A DNA stretch of 64,000 bases from Algoriphagus marincola DSM 16067 (GTDB lineage: Bacteria > Bacteroidota > Bacteroidia > Cytophagales > Cyclobacteriaceae). Position numbers and translations under genes: made by a program. Positions within the stretch are counted from its first letter, which is position 1; each line of letters begins with the position of its first letter. Below the pieces are notes generated by a model. It searched no databases. It saw nothing but the letters and a program-made list of their open reading frames with translations, and had not been told where the DNA came from. The stretch lies in NCBI RefSeq assembly GCF_000429405.1, contig NZ_AUBU01000002.1:310001-374000 (forward strand), read 5' to 3'. Positions 26,393-36,093 of the stretch are shown piece after piece.

Positions 26393-27463
26393 ATGAACTA
26401 CAACCGCTATTTTGTGCTTATCTTTTTGATGGGCTTGAGTTTTTCTTGCAAGGAAGACACCGAAAAGCAGGAAGAAATCCCTGCTGAATCTTTCAGAAAT
26501 GAAGTGGCCGCCACGGAAGTCCGGGTGGCGAAGGCCGAAACCAAAAGCTTTGACTACCTGATCAATGCCACCGGGAAACTGGAGGCTGCCGCCCAAGTCA
26601 AGGCGGTCATTGAGCAACCGGGCTATCTCATCGAGCTACCTATCCGTGAAGGTCAGTCTGTCAGCAAAGGGCAGGTGATTGCGAAGCTCGACCCCACCGA
26701 AGCGGAGATCCGGCTTCAAAAAGCCCAAATCGCCCTTCAAAATGCGCAGGCATCCTTCGAAAATGACAAATTGGGTTTCTCCCGTGATTTTGCATCAGGG
26801 GATGAAGAGCGGAAGACATTTTTAGAACAACAGCTCAAAGCAAAGAATGGCGTCTTTCTCGCCGAAATCGAACTCAAAGAAGCCGAACTCAACCTCGAGC
26901 GCTGTGAAGTAAAAGCCCCAATCAGTGGGAAAGTGGCCGATCTCAAATTTAAAATGGGCAGTCTCATCAGTTCCAATGCTGAGCTTTGTGAAATCCTCAG
27001 CACCAATAATCTGGAGCTTCGGGTGAAAGTACTCGAATCAGATATCAGCCTGATCTCTATCAATCAAAAAGCGGAAGTTTATCCGGTTTCTAATACCCAA
27101 GAAGCTTTAGAAGGCAGAGTAATCGCGATCAATCCCAAAGTGGATGAAAATGGCCTAGTGGAAGTGGCCATCCGATTGACAAGTTCCAAAAATCTTTTGC
27201 CGGGTATGAATGCCCGGGCCATCATCCGCGCTCCGCAGTCCAATTCCTTGGTTGTTCCCAAAGATGCGGTGGTCTATCGCTCCGGCCGGGCGGTGGTCTT
27301 TACCATCGAGGACAATGAGTCCCGCTGGAATTATGTGGAAGTAGGAAAAGATAATGGGCAGGAAATCGAGATTTTGGATGGTATCAGCTCAGGCAGCACT
27401 GTCATCACCACCAACAACCTGCAACTTGCCCATCAAGCACCTGTTCAAATCGTAAGCGAATAA
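26393..27463 (+). CDS. RND efflux periplasmic adaptor (membrane fusion protein)
   Basis: The 356-residue precursor is a lipoprotein by its lipobox (MGLSFSC, Cys19). It has the adaptor layout: a first lipoyl half with AQVKAVIEQPGYLIELPIRE (about 64-83), an alpha-helical hairpin (about 100-165), the second lipoyl half with ERCEVKAPISGKV (about 168), then beta-barrel and membrane-proximal domains. It would bridge an inner-membrane RND pump and an outer-membrane channel. It is the first gene of a tight unit: the first permease starts 3 nt after its stop. Confidence 0.93.
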   Translation: MNYNRYFVLIFLMGLSFSCKEDTEKQEEIPAESFRNEVAATEVRVAKAETKSFDYLINATGKLEAAAQVKAVIEQPGYLIELPIREGQSVSKGQVIAKLDPTEAEIRLQKAQIALQNAQASFENDKLGFSRDFASGDEERKTFLEQQLKAKNGVFLAEIELKEAELNLERCEVKAPISGKVADLKFKMGSLISSNAELCEILSTNNLELRVKVLESDISLISINQKAEVYPVSNTQEALEGRVIAINPKVDENGLVEVAIRLTSSKNLLPGMNARAIIRAPQSNSLVVPKDAVVYRSGRAVVFTIEDNESRWNYVEVGKDNGQEIEILDGISSGSTVITTNNLQLAHQAPVQIVSE

Positions 27464-27466
27464 GTC

Positions 27467-30400
27467 ATGGTAAGATTTTTACTCGCGCGGCCGATTGCTG
27501 TATTCATGACTTTTTCGGCCTTGATGGTCTTTTCATTCATTGTTTTGCGGATGTTGCCGATTTCACTTCTTCCGCCGATTGATGTGCCGCAGATCGTGGT
27601 CAAGGTCAATTATCCCAATGCTTCTCCGGAGGCTATCGAGCAAAATGTCCTCCGGAACATAAGAGAAGGCTTGATTACTCTCAATGGCTTGGAGGAAATG
27701 GACTCCAAAGCCGGCTCTGAAGTGGGTACCATCCGGCTTACCTTCGACTACTCCACGCAGATGGAACTGGCCTACATCGATGTCAATGAAAAGATCGACC
27801 GCATCACCAACTCACTTCCAGAAGGCCTGACCCGCCCGGAAGTGATCCGTATCAATACCTCAGATATCCCCGTAGCCCGTGTGCAGGTCATTCCCAAAGA
27901 GGGAGTGGATGAGATTGAGGTGAGCCTTTTGGCGGAGAATGTGCTGAAAAAGCGAATTGAACAACTACCCGGAGTTTCCTTGGTGGATATCAATGGGAAA
28001 AAAGAACGCATTATCACGGTCGAACCCAATGAGGCTGCTATCCGAGCTTTGGGAATGACACAACAAGACGTGATCAATGCAATTCAAGCAGGAAATTCTG
28101 AGCTCCCGGGAGTTTCTGTCAAGGATGGTCAGTTTCGCTACTACCTGCGACTAGCTACCCGGGTCGATACCCCGAGTGATATCGAGAGTCTTCCTGTCTC
28201 AGCTCCTTCGGGGGCAATTATCCCTTTGGGTAGGCTGGCTAAAGTGAGCTATCAGGCACAGGAAATGCTTGGCTATCACCTTTTCGGGGAAAATGAGGCT
28301 TTGGTGATCACCGTGCACAAGCAGGCAGCTGCCAAAATGAATGAGCTGATTCCAGAGCTGAAAGAAGCCTTGGAGCTCTTCAAGACCGATTATCCTCAGG
28401 TGGATTTCGAGCTGACCCAAGATCAATCCAACTTACTCAACGCAGCTATTTCCAATCTACAGACCTCTTTACTTTTCGGTGGACTTTTTGCCTTTGGAGT
28501 TCTATTCCTTTTCATGAAAGACTATCGACTTCCGATCATTATTGGGGTGAGTTTACCTTCCTCCTTATTGATTTCCTTTTTGGTCTTTTACTTCTTCGAC
28601 ATTTCCATCAATATCATTTCCCTTTCAGGTTTGGCATTGGGGATCGGAATGCTGATTGATAATTCCATCATTGTACTTGATAATATCACCCGAAAGCGTG
28701 AATCGGGGCTTTCGCTCTTCGAAGCCTGCGTGGCCGGTGTCAATGAAGTGATGAGTGCTTTGATCAGTTCGGTGCTGACGACACTTTCAGTATTTGTACC
28801 CTTGGTCTTTTTGAGTGGAATTTCCGGAGCTTTGTTTTTCGATCAGGCGGTGGCAGTGGCGGCGATTCTATCCGTTTCACTGGCAGTGGCCTTTATTCTT
28901 TTGCCCCTATTGTACTTTCTCTTTTTCAGCAGAAGCAAAAAGACCGAAGAGGGTGGAGAAGGTGCATTTTTTAGTAAAGTTCTGAAACTCTATGATCGAG
29001 GTTATGCGGCGGTTTTTGGAGGCAGAAGAATCGCTTTGGCCATTTTTGCCATTTTGATTCCCCTAGGTTTGGGCTTGAGTGTTTTACTGGATTCGGAGGG
29101 TTTGCCACAAATCGAAAAGTATGATGCCACGCTGGAAATCGACTGGAATGAACCGATATCAGCATCCGAAAACCGGGATCGGGTCATCGCTTTGATGCGC
29201 TCTTTGGGTGGTCGCTACGAAAAGGCAGAAGCGGATGTGGGAGTCCGTCAATTTCTTCTGTTCGATGGAGAAAACTCCATTCAGCAGTCCTTGCTTTATT
29301 TTCTTTTTTCCTCTACTGAAGCCAAAGAAGAGCGGCTGAAGGAGTTGGAAAGCTACTTGTCAGAAAACTACCCGACTGCCAACTTCCAACTAGGCGATGC
29401 ACCAAACGCCTTCGATCAGCTTTTCAATTCCACACTACCTTACTATGAAGTGCGCTGGAAAGACCTGACATCAAAAGAGCCGATCGAGGAGCGGAAAATG
29501 GATCCTTGGCTCAGTCAATTCCCCGTATCAGACTGGGAGCGTGGTCCGGGCTTGCAAAAAGAAGCTTCGGTGGTTTTTACACTCCGAGCAGATCGCTTGG
29601 CCACTTATGGTATTGCAGTCGATCAGGTGCAGGAGCAGCTGTCCCGCTTGTTTGGTACCTACACCATCACCGATATCCGTCGATTTGGAGAGATTACTCC
29701 GATTCGTCTGAAAGAATCAGAAACTCGCTTTGAGGATCTGCTTCGAACCACGCAGTTGACTACTTCCGATTCGTCCTTTTATACCTTGGGTGAATTTGTA
29801 GACTTCCGCTATGAAGATCACTACAAATATGTGACTGCCGATAAAGGGGGAATCTACCAATCCGTCCTTGTTACAGCATCCAATCCCGATAGCTACAATT
29901 CGGAATTTATCCGATGGGGTGCCGATCGGAATCTCGGCGTCAGTATGGTGGGGCAATACTTCAAGGATCAGGAAAATATTCAGCAATTGATCGGGATTTT
30001 ACTGATTTCTGTGCTCTTGCTATACTTCATTTTGGCTGCGCAATTCGAAAGCTTTATTCAGCCTTTGATTGTGGTTTTGACTTTGCCATTGGGTATTGCT
30101 GGGGCATTTTCGGTATTGCTCCTAGCCGGAGCCTCCCTAAATGTCATGTCTGCCATTGGCTTGGTAGTGATGCTGGGGATCATGGTGAATGATGCCATTT
30201 TGAAAATCGATACCATCAATCGACTTCGAAAGGAATACGTGGAAAGTCCGGAGATCGATCCGAAAGAGGCTTTGGAAATGGCTTTGCACCGAGCGGGTCA
30301 GATACGATTGAAGCCGATCTTGATGACTTCGATCACCACGATCTTGGCCTTGATTCCGATTATTTTCAGTTCGGGCTTGGGAGCGGATTTGCAGCGGCCT

Positions 30401-30511
30401 TTGGTATTTTCGGTGATTGGTGGTCTGACGATCGGTACACTGACAGCCTTGTATTTTGTTCCCTTGGCGTATTGGTTTTTTGTGTCAAAGAAAAAATTGA
30501 AGGAGGCGTAA
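27467..30511 (+). CDS. RND efflux permease, first of a tandem pair
   Basis: A 1014-residue inner-membrane pump with the AcrB/MdtB-type layout: TM1, a periplasmic pore domain with the NYPNASPEAIEQNV segment, TM2-6, a second large periplasmic loop, and TM8-12. In TM4 the pair usually Asp-Asp in AcrB-type pumps reads Asp-Asn (GMLIDNSIIVLDN, about residue 397). In TM10 the usual Lys position falls in GIMVNDAIL (about 907), so it has Asn-Asp instead. Substrates of RND pumps include drugs, dyes, bile salts and lipids; none is indicated here. It follows the adaptor by 3 nt and precedes a second permease by 1 nt. Confidence 0.92.
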   Translation: MVRFLLARPIAVFMTFSALMVFSFIVLRMLPISLLPPIDVPQIVVKVNYPNASPEAIEQNVLRNIREGLITLNGLEEMDSKAGSEVGTIRLTFDYSTQMELAYIDVNEKIDRITNSLPEGLTRPEVIRINTSDIPVARVQVIPKEGVDEIEVSLLAENVLKKRIEQLPGVSLVDINGKKERIITVEPNEAAIRALGMTQQDVINAIQAGNSELPGVSVKDGQFRYYLRLATRVDTPSDIESLPVSAPSGAIIPLGRLAKVSYQAQEMLGYHLFGENEALVITVHKQAAAKMNELIPELKEALELFKTDYPQVDFELTQDQSNLLNAAISNLQTSLLFGGLFAFGVLFLFMKDYRLPIIIGVSLPSSLLISFLVFYFFDISINIISLSGLALGIGMLIDNSIIVLDNITRKRESGLSLFEACVAGVNEVMSALISSVLTTLSVFVPLVFLSGISGALFFDQAVAVAAILSVSLAVAFILLPLLYFLFFSRSKKTEEGGEGAFFSKVLKLYDRGYAAVFGGRRIALAIFAILIPLGLGLSVLLDSEGLPQIEKYDATLEIDWNEPISASENRDRVIALMRSLGGRYEKAEADVGVRQFLLFDGENSIQQSLLYFLFSSTEAKEERLKELESYLSENYPTANFQLGDAPNAFDQLFNSTLPYYEVRWKDLTSKEPIEERKMDPWLSQFPVSDWERGPGLQKEASVVFTLRADRLATYGIAVDQVQEQLSRLFGTYTITDIRRFGEITPIRLKESETRFEDLLRTTQLTTSDSSFYTLGEFVDFRYEDHYKYVTADKGGIYQSVLVTASNPDSYNSEFIRWGADRNLGVSMVGQYFKDQENIQQLIGILLISVLLLYFILAAQFESFIQPLIVVLTLPLGIAGAFSVLLLAGASLNVMSAIGLVVMLGIMVNDAILKIDTINRLRKEYVESPEIDPKEALEMALHRAGQIRLKPILMTSITTILALIPIIFSSGLGADLQRPLVFSVIGGLTIGTLTALYFVPLAYWFFVSKKKLKEA

Positions 30512-30512
30512 G

Positions 30513-33500
30513 ATGACACCATTTCGGGTTTTAGTTGCATTTGTTGTATTGGCCATTCTTGGAGTGGCGGTCATTCCCTTGCTTTCGGTTGATCTAAATC
30601 CTCGCGAAAAAGAACCCGTTTTGACCATTGCCTATGGGATTCCTAGAAGTTCGCCGGAGATTATCGAAAAACTGGCCACTTCGCCTCTGGAAGGTGCTTT
30701 CTCCCAACTTTCGGAGCTAAAAAATATCACTTCCATTTCCAACTATGACCGAGGTCAAATTACGCTAAGATTTGATAAGAAAGCTGATATGGAATTGAAG
30801 CGCTTTGAAGTGCTTTCGCTCATTCGGCAGATCTATCCACAATTAGACTCCAGACTCAGCTATCCCACGGTATCTCAAAGCGATCAAGCCCGAACCGATG
30901 AGAAGACCCCGATTCTGACCTACTCCGTCAATGGACCCTTTGCGGCTTTTGAGATCAAAAAGATTGCCGAGGATATTATCAAGCCGGCATTGACACGTTT
31001 TGAGGAAGTGGAGGAAGTGTCGGTCCGGGGAGCTACGGACTTACAATTGTACATCACTTTTGACATTCAAAAGCTACAAGCTTATGGTCTGAGTCGCGGT
31101 CAGCTGAACACCCAGATCAATCAGGCATTCGGGCGGATTTTTCCTGGCTCGGTGCTGAACAATGAGGGCAAGACCCTTTTCGTCAGAGTGGATCGCTCGC
31201 TTCGGGACATGGATCAATTGGAGAATCTGCGGGTTGCCCAAGTACAGGGCAAGGATGTGCTGCTCCGGGACGTGGCTAAATTGACCTTGGAAGAAGCTGA
31301 GCCCTCATCCTACTACCGAATCAACGGAAATAATTCAGTGACCCTGACCATCTTCAATCGAGATGGAGTCAATAAGGTCTTGCTCGCGCAAAATCTTAAG
31401 GCAGCTGTGGAAAACACAAAAGTCCTTCTTCCGGCAGGATTTGAAGTTCGCTTGGAGCGGGATGATACGGAGTTTCTCGACAAGGAGCTCGATAAAATCT
31501 ACAAGCGCTCTGGGCTTTCTATCCTGATTTTGATTGTGTTCATCTTTTTGATCAATCGCAATCTGAAATACCTATCGGTTCTTTTCTTAGGTATTTTGGT
31601 CAATCTCAGCCTTTGTGCGATTGTGCTCTATTTCCTCAAGGTAGATATTCATCTCTACTCCTTGGCCGGTTTGACAATTAGTTTTGGATTGATCGTGGAC
31701 AATGCCATCATCATGATCGATCACCTGCACAAGCATAGAAACAGACGGGTGTTTTTGGCCTTGCTGGCAGCCTCGCTGACGACGATCGCGGCATTAATGA
31801 TTGTCTTTTTCCTTCCTGAGGAAGACCAAAAGAATTTGACGGAGTTTTCCATCGTCGTTTCTGTGATGTTGGGGATTTCATTGTTGATTGCACTCTTTTT
31901 TACTCCGGCATTTTACGAAGTGCTTTTCAAAGAGTCCTCTCAAAAGGGGCGGAAGCTTAGTATCCCGCAACTTCGAAAGCGGGCGAAATACTTGAATCGA
32001 TTTGAGCGGACGGTGTCCTGGACGGCTCGCTATCGCAAAGCATTTATCACACTGATCATTTTGCTTTTTGGCATTCCGATTTTCTATCTTCCTGCGAAGT
32101 GGGATGATCAAGAGTGGTACAATAAAACCGTCGGAAACACCTTTTATCAGGAGGAAATAAGACCCTACGTGGACAAGGCCTTGGGTGGTTCTTTGCGGAT
32201 GTTTGTGAGGGGAGTTTTTGAGAAAAGCTCCTATCGTGAAGCCGCGAAGACCCGATTGTATGTCTCTGCACGACTGCCTTTTGGGAATACTCTGGATCAG
32301 ATGGACTTCATCATGAGGGAGTTTGAAGCCTATCTGAAAGATGTGGAGGGGATTGATAAGTTTGTGACTTATGTAATGTCCGGTCAGCGTGCCCAAATTG
32401 AGATAACATTTAAAGAGGCTTATGAAAATTCTGCTTTGCCCTATCAACTCAAAGGAAAACTCTCCGTCAAATCCACGGATTGGAGCGGTGCCCAATGGAA
32501 TATCTATGGAGTAGGACAGGGATTTTATACCGGAGCAGGAGGGGAAGGAATACCCTCTTTTCGGGTGACGATGAAGGGATACAATTTCGATGAATTGGAA
32601 CGGCAGGCGGAGATTTTGGCAGAAAAACTCTTGAAGCATAAGCGGATTCAGGAGGTCAATACCAATGAGAGACTGGGTTGGGGTGAGCAGAAAACTGAGG
32701 AATACGTACTTCGTCTGGATCAGAATCAAATCGCCCTAGGGCAGACCAATCAATTCCAGTTGATTAATACCATGCTGGACCTAAGTAAACCGCAAGGACC
32801 TACCGGTTCGCTGACACTGGAGGAGAAAAACTACGGGATGGTCATCCGGGAAGCTAAATCCAATGATTTCAGCAAGTTTGATTTGGAGCAAAAAGGGCTG
32901 GTTGGTGGTTCTGAGCGGATTTATAAGATTTCCGATTATGGAACGCTTACCAAGGAAACTACAACCAATGCGCTCAATAAGGAAGATCGACAATACATCC
33001 GAGCAGTGGCTTTTGAGTACATGGGGTCCGCCAAATTTGGCAATGAATACTTGGATGAAGTACTCGATGAGATGAAACAAATCATGCCGATCGGCTATAC
33101 AGCTGAAAAGCGAACCTGGTCTTTCAGCTATGAAAAAGCAAAGAGACAGTATTCTTTGCTGGCCTTTTTGATTGTGGGGATTTTTATGATTTGTGCAGTG
33201 CTTTTTGAGAATCTAAAGCAGCCTGTGTACATCATTGCCATCATTCCGATCAGCTTTATCGGGCTCTTTTTGATCTTTTCGCTTTTTGATTTCTACTTCG
33301 ATCAGGGAGGCTATGCGGCCTTTGTCATGCTGGGAGGCTTGGCTGTGAATGCCGGGATCTTTATTGTCAATGACCTGAACAACCGAACTACAGGAGCCTA
33401 TAATCGAAACGTGCTGAAATCCGTAGCAGGAAAAGCCATTCCGATTTTGCTCACGATTTTGTCTACCTGCTTTGGTTTGATCCCCTTTATCATGGAAGGT

Positions 33501-33701
33501 CAAAATGAGATTTTTTGGTTCTCATTGGCGATCGGTACGATTGGGGGACTGGTTTTCAGTATGCTGGGAGTGTTTTGGGCTCTGCCGGTTTTCCTATGGA
33601 AAAAGGAGAAAGTTGCGCTAACCAATAAGGTTCAAGTCAAGGAGAAAAAGGTCAAGAAAAAGCGGAATTGGAAGTTTTGGAAGAGGGACAAAAAAAACTG
33701 A
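30513..33701 (+). CDS. RND efflux permease, second of a tandem pair
   Basis: A 1062-residue RND permease with its own complete set of transmembrane and pore domains, so it is not a split piece of its neighbour. TM4 reads FGLIVDNAIIMIDH (about residue 395), keeping one Asp. TM10 reads GGLAVNAGIFIVND (about 944), without Lys and with Ala where the first permease has Asp. The C-terminus is a Lys-rich tail of about 30 residues. Two different permeases behind one adaptor resemble MdtBC, where both form one heterotrimer; the reduced charge set here suggests that this subunit may be the non-translocating or less active one. No outer-membrane channel gene is in the operon. Confidence 0.9.
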   Translation: MTPFRVLVAFVVLAILGVAVIPLLSVDLNPREKEPVLTIAYGIPRSSPEIIEKLATSPLEGAFSQLSELKNITSISNYDRGQITLRFDKKADMELKRFEVLSLIRQIYPQLDSRLSYPTVSQSDQARTDEKTPILTYSVNGPFAAFEIKKIAEDIIKPALTRFEEVEEVSVRGATDLQLYITFDIQKLQAYGLSRGQLNTQINQAFGRIFPGSVLNNEGKTLFVRVDRSLRDMDQLENLRVAQVQGKDVLLRDVAKLTLEEAEPSSYYRINGNNSVTLTIFNRDGVNKVLLAQNLKAAVENTKVLLPAGFEVRLERDDTEFLDKELDKIYKRSGLSILILIVFIFLINRNLKYLSVLFLGILVNLSLCAIVLYFLKVDIHLYSLAGLTISFGLIVDNAIIMIDHLHKHRNRRVFLALLAASLTTIAALMIVFFLPEEDQKNLTEFSIVVSVMLGISLLIALFFTPAFYEVLFKESSQKGRKLSIPQLRKRAKYLNRFERTVSWTARYRKAFITLIILLFGIPIFYLPAKWDDQEWYNKTVGNTFYQEEIRPYVDKALGGSLRMFVRGVFEKSSYREAAKTRLYVSARLPFGNTLDQMDFIMREFEAYLKDVEGIDKFVTYVMSGQRAQIEITFKEAYENSALPYQLKGKLSVKSTDWSGAQWNIYGVGQGFYTGAGGEGIPSFRVTMKGYNFDELERQAEILAEKLLKHKRIQEVNTNERLGWGEQKTEEYVLRLDQNQIALGQTNQFQLINTMLDLSKPQGPTGSLTLEEKNYGMVIREAKSNDFSKFDLEQKGLVGGSERIYKISDYGTLTKETTTNALNKEDRQYIRAVAFEYMGSAKFGNEYLDEVLDEMKQIMPIGYTAEKRTWSFSYEKAKRQYSLLAFLIVGIFMICAVLFENLKQPVYIIAIIPISFIGLFLIFSLFDFYFDQGGYAAFVMLGGLAVNAGIFIVNDLNNRTTGAYNRNVLKSVAGKAIPILLTILSTCFGLIPFIMEGQNEIFWFSLAIGTIGGLVFSMLGVFWALPVFLWKKEKVALTNKVQVKEKKVKKKRNWKFWKRDKKN

Positions 33702-33749
33702 TCCTGCTACTCGAATACTATCACTCAAATCCAGTTTAATTCAAGAATT

Positions 33750-34874
33750 ATGAAATGGTCCAAATTTTTATACCTAAGTGTTTTGATGGGCTTTTTGGCA
33801 TGTACCTCTTCTGAAGAGGACTCAAATCGAGCAATAACCATTCAGCTTGATAAAATTCCTATCCAAGAAAATAAATTACTAATCGATCGGGCGATTTTAC
33901 TGGGATCAGATAGTCTGGATCTATTGGGAAGTGAACTTAGAGCTGAATTTTCCGAGCATGGGTTTTTTGTTTCCAATTACAATGGACCAAAGGCGATTCA
34001 TCACTTTTCAATGGAAGGAGAGCATCTCGGACGAATAGTGGAAGTGGGAGAGGCTCCAGGTCAGGTTTTACGCTTTGAAGAGTTTCGGATTCTTGAAGAT
34101 ACACTGATTGTAAATACTGGAAAGGGGGATCACATCGATTTGAATTTCTTTCATATTCCTGAACATCGCCTAGTCAAAACCATTGAAACAGAAGCTTCTG
34201 CTTTTTCTTTTTATCCCAATGAAGATGGGAGTTTTTGGTTGTATTCAGGGCTGAACAAAGCTGTAGGAGATTATCGGCTACAGCGTATCGATCAGAAAGG
34301 TAAAATTATTGAAAAGCGCCTGTTTAATGACTTCAGTGATGCCTTAATTCCCTTTACCGAAAAGTCATTTTTTGATGGGGGAGAAAGACTTTTGTTTCGT
34401 GAGCCGCTATTTCCCGAGATATATGAAGTACAGGGAGATTCTTTGAAACTAGTCTATAAGATGGACTTTGGGACTTATTCCATTCCTGATGAAATCTGGG
34501 AGATTGAAGATCCATTTAAGCTCTTTGAGCAATTGAATAAAAACGGTTTTGCTGATTCTTATTCAATTTTCGAAAACGAGAAATATTTTCTGATAGATAT
34601 AGTTTTACAACGTGAAAGGGACTATCGAAAGGAGCTTTTAATCATTGATCGCTTGAGCGGTGATAAACGAAAAATAGAAATTACCCAAGATCAATTTCCG
34701 GAATACTATTCCCCTTTTGCTTTGGTTGGAAGCCATGTACTATTCATTGCTTATGCACCAGCTTTGATTCAGCGCTTGGACGAGTTGAATGCCACGGAGA
34801 AAGTTCTAGAGCAGCTAAAAGTATTGGAAGAAGATTCTAATCCGGTGATTTTATATGGTAGGTTGGAGAAATAG
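33750..34874 (+). CDS. Lipoprotein with 6-bladed beta-propeller fold
   Basis: The 374-residue precursor has a lipobox (MGFLAC, Cys18), then about 350 residues of repeated strand clusters typical of the 6-bladed propeller family of Bacteroidota (segments such as HHFSMEGEHLGRIVEVGEAP and QRIDQKGKIIEKRLF). No catalytic motif is seen. Members are anchored in the outer or inner membrane; their function is not established. It follows the RND genes after 48 nt and overlaps the next gene by 20 nt, so it is coupled to a thioredoxin-fold partner. It is likely not part of the efflux operon. Confidence 0.75.
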   Translation: MKWSKFLYLSVLMGFLACTSSEEDSNRAITIQLDKIPIQENKLLIDRAILLGSDSLDLLGSELRAEFSEHGFFVSNYNGPKAIHHFSMEGEHLGRIVEVGEAPGQVLRFEEFRILEDTLIVNTGKGDHIDLNFFHIPEHRLVKTIETEASAFSFYPNEDGSFWLYSGLNKAVGDYRLQRIDQKGKIIEKRLFNDFSDALIPFTEKSFFDGGERLLFREPLFPEIYEVQGDSLKLVYKMDFGTYSIPDEIWEIEDPFKLFEQLNKNGFADSYSIFENEKYFLIDIVLQRERDYRKELLIIDRLSGDKRKIEITQDQFPEYYSPFALVGSHVLFIAYAPALIQRLDELNATEKVLEQLKVLEEDSNPVILYGRLEK

Positions 34875-35364
34875 TATTCTATTGGCCTTAATTATTTTGG
34901 TCGTAGGCTTGGTTTTTTGGGTAAACAATATGGAAGCTCAAGGAAATACAGGTAAGGTCATTCAGCATTGCTTGGATTGCAAACGCTTGTCTTTAGATAC
35001 CCTTTTAAGTCATACGCCTTTGGCTGAAGACCATGATTACCAAGTTGTAATTTATACTCGGAATCTAACTTGGGAACTGGCCACTTTTAACCTAAACTGG
35101 GAATTGCTTGTTGAGAAATTTCCCGAAATCAACTTCATTTTTTATTATGGTGGTCAAAGCGAGGAAAAATTGATAAACTGGATGACGGAAAATGATTTTT
35201 CTTTCCCAGTAATTTTCGACCCAGAGGATTCCTTTCGAAAAAAAAACTTAGAGGGAGACTTGACCGGAATCGTCCTTAATGTTCAGGAAGGAAAAGTTGT
35301 CAGTTTATTGAATCCTAGTTTTGGGGAGGAGTATAATAGTTTTTTAGAGAAGTGGGTGGATTGA
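34855..35364 (+). CDS. Membrane-anchored thioredoxin-fold-like protein
   Basis: The 169-residue protein has one N-terminal membrane helix (residues 7-24), so its body faces the periplasm. The order DYQVVIYTRNLTWE, then FIFYYGGQ, then DFSFPVIFDPEDSFRKKN and TGIVLN fits an AhpC/TlpA-like thioredoxin fold. The position where the redox CxxC should sit, after the VVIYTRN strand, has no Cys. Instead a CxxC (CLDC, residues 39-42) lies about 25 residues earlier, before the fold. The start overlaps the propeller lipoprotein gene by 20 nt, so the two proteins probably act together. Redox activity is doubtful. Confidence 0.6.
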   Translation: MVGWRNSILLALIILVVGLVFWVNNMEAQGNTGKVIQHCLDCKRLSLDTLLSHTPLAEDHDYQVVIYTRNLTWELATFNLNWELLVEKFPEINFIFYYGGQSEEKLINWMTENDFSFPVIFDPEDSFRKKNLEGDLTGIVLNVQEGKVVSLLNPSFGEEYNSFLEKWVD

Positions 35365-35365
35365 T

Positions 35366-36052
35366 TTAATGAAATACATCATAGTGAATCAGTCCTACTG
35401 AAAAAGTCATGTATTGAAGCGGACTGCGTCTGAAATTATAATCAAAAACACCTTCATCGGGTAGGTAGCGGACATCTCCCCGCTGAAGGAAGCGAACCGA
35501 ATTTCCATCTTGGATGGTAGCCCGAAGCTCCAGTCGCAGAAACTCATCCAAAGGAATCTGAATCCCGCCTCCTAGGCGGTAGGCCAAGGCCCAATCTCCA
35601 TAATCCTGCCCACTTTCTATACTTTCTTCCGAGAGGAGTGTTTCCCTGATTTTATATCGGGTGTATAAGTAATTTGCTCCAAACTGAGCCTCAACAAAAG
35701 GAGTGATTTTACTGTTTACCACCGGCAAATAGCGAATGACAGCCATTCCAGTCGCTAGGTTGTTATTACGTCTTAATCGGAGCTCATCATTAAAACCCTG
35801 GAACAGATCGGTCCTTCGTTCCAGGTTTGATCCGTAGATTCCATAGCCTAGTTCTAGTCCGAGTTGTAGGGGAGCAGATTGGAATTCATACAAAAAGATC
35901 CCCGAAATGGTGGGAAAAAAGAGGGAACCGGTTTCTTCCTTAAGTTTTCCGACAGGAACAGATCCGTTGAAGTATCCCCCGGCTAGGAAGAATTGAGCGT
36001 GGGATGATTGAAATAAACCAAAAAAGGAAATTACCAGAATGAGTTTTTTCAC
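35366..36052 (-). CDS. Outer-membrane beta-barrel protein, porin family
   Basis: A 228-residue precursor with a signal peptide (to about residue 19, SSHAQ). The mature part is a small barrel of about eight strands with the alternating pattern and many Tyr/Phe (LGLELGYGIYGSNL, ANYLYTRYKI, LAYRLGGGIQIPL), ending in aromatic residues (IHYDVFH). It fits the OmpA-like/PorT-like beta-barrel families common in this phylum. Function unknown. It lies 41 nt after the DUF5723 gene and is probably in the same run of minus-strand genes; its stop is one base from that of the convergent thioredoxin-fold gene. Confidence 0.75.
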   Translation of the reverse strand: MKKLILVISFFGLFQSSHAQFFLAGGYFNGSVPVGKLKEETGSLFFPTISGIFLYEFQSAPLQLGLELGYGIYGSNLERRTDLFQGFNDELRLRRNNNLATGMAVIRYLPVVNSKITPFVEAQFGANYLYTRYKIRETLLSEESIESGQDYGDWALAYRLGGGIQIPLDEFLRLELRATIQDGNSVRFLQRGDVRYLPDEGVFDYNFRRSPLQYMTFSVGLIHYDVFH

Positions 36053-36093
36053 AGGAACTTTTTCCTGTTTATACGAAAAATCTCATTCTGGTT

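Noticed and set aside
31878..32729. 283-codon minus-strand frame opposite the second RND permease
   Set aside because: The permease frame is full length and intact with all domains; the antisense product has no recognisable pattern.
27467..33701. Idea that the two RND genes are one broken gene
   Set aside because: Each has its own complete set of transmembrane and pore segments and a separate start.
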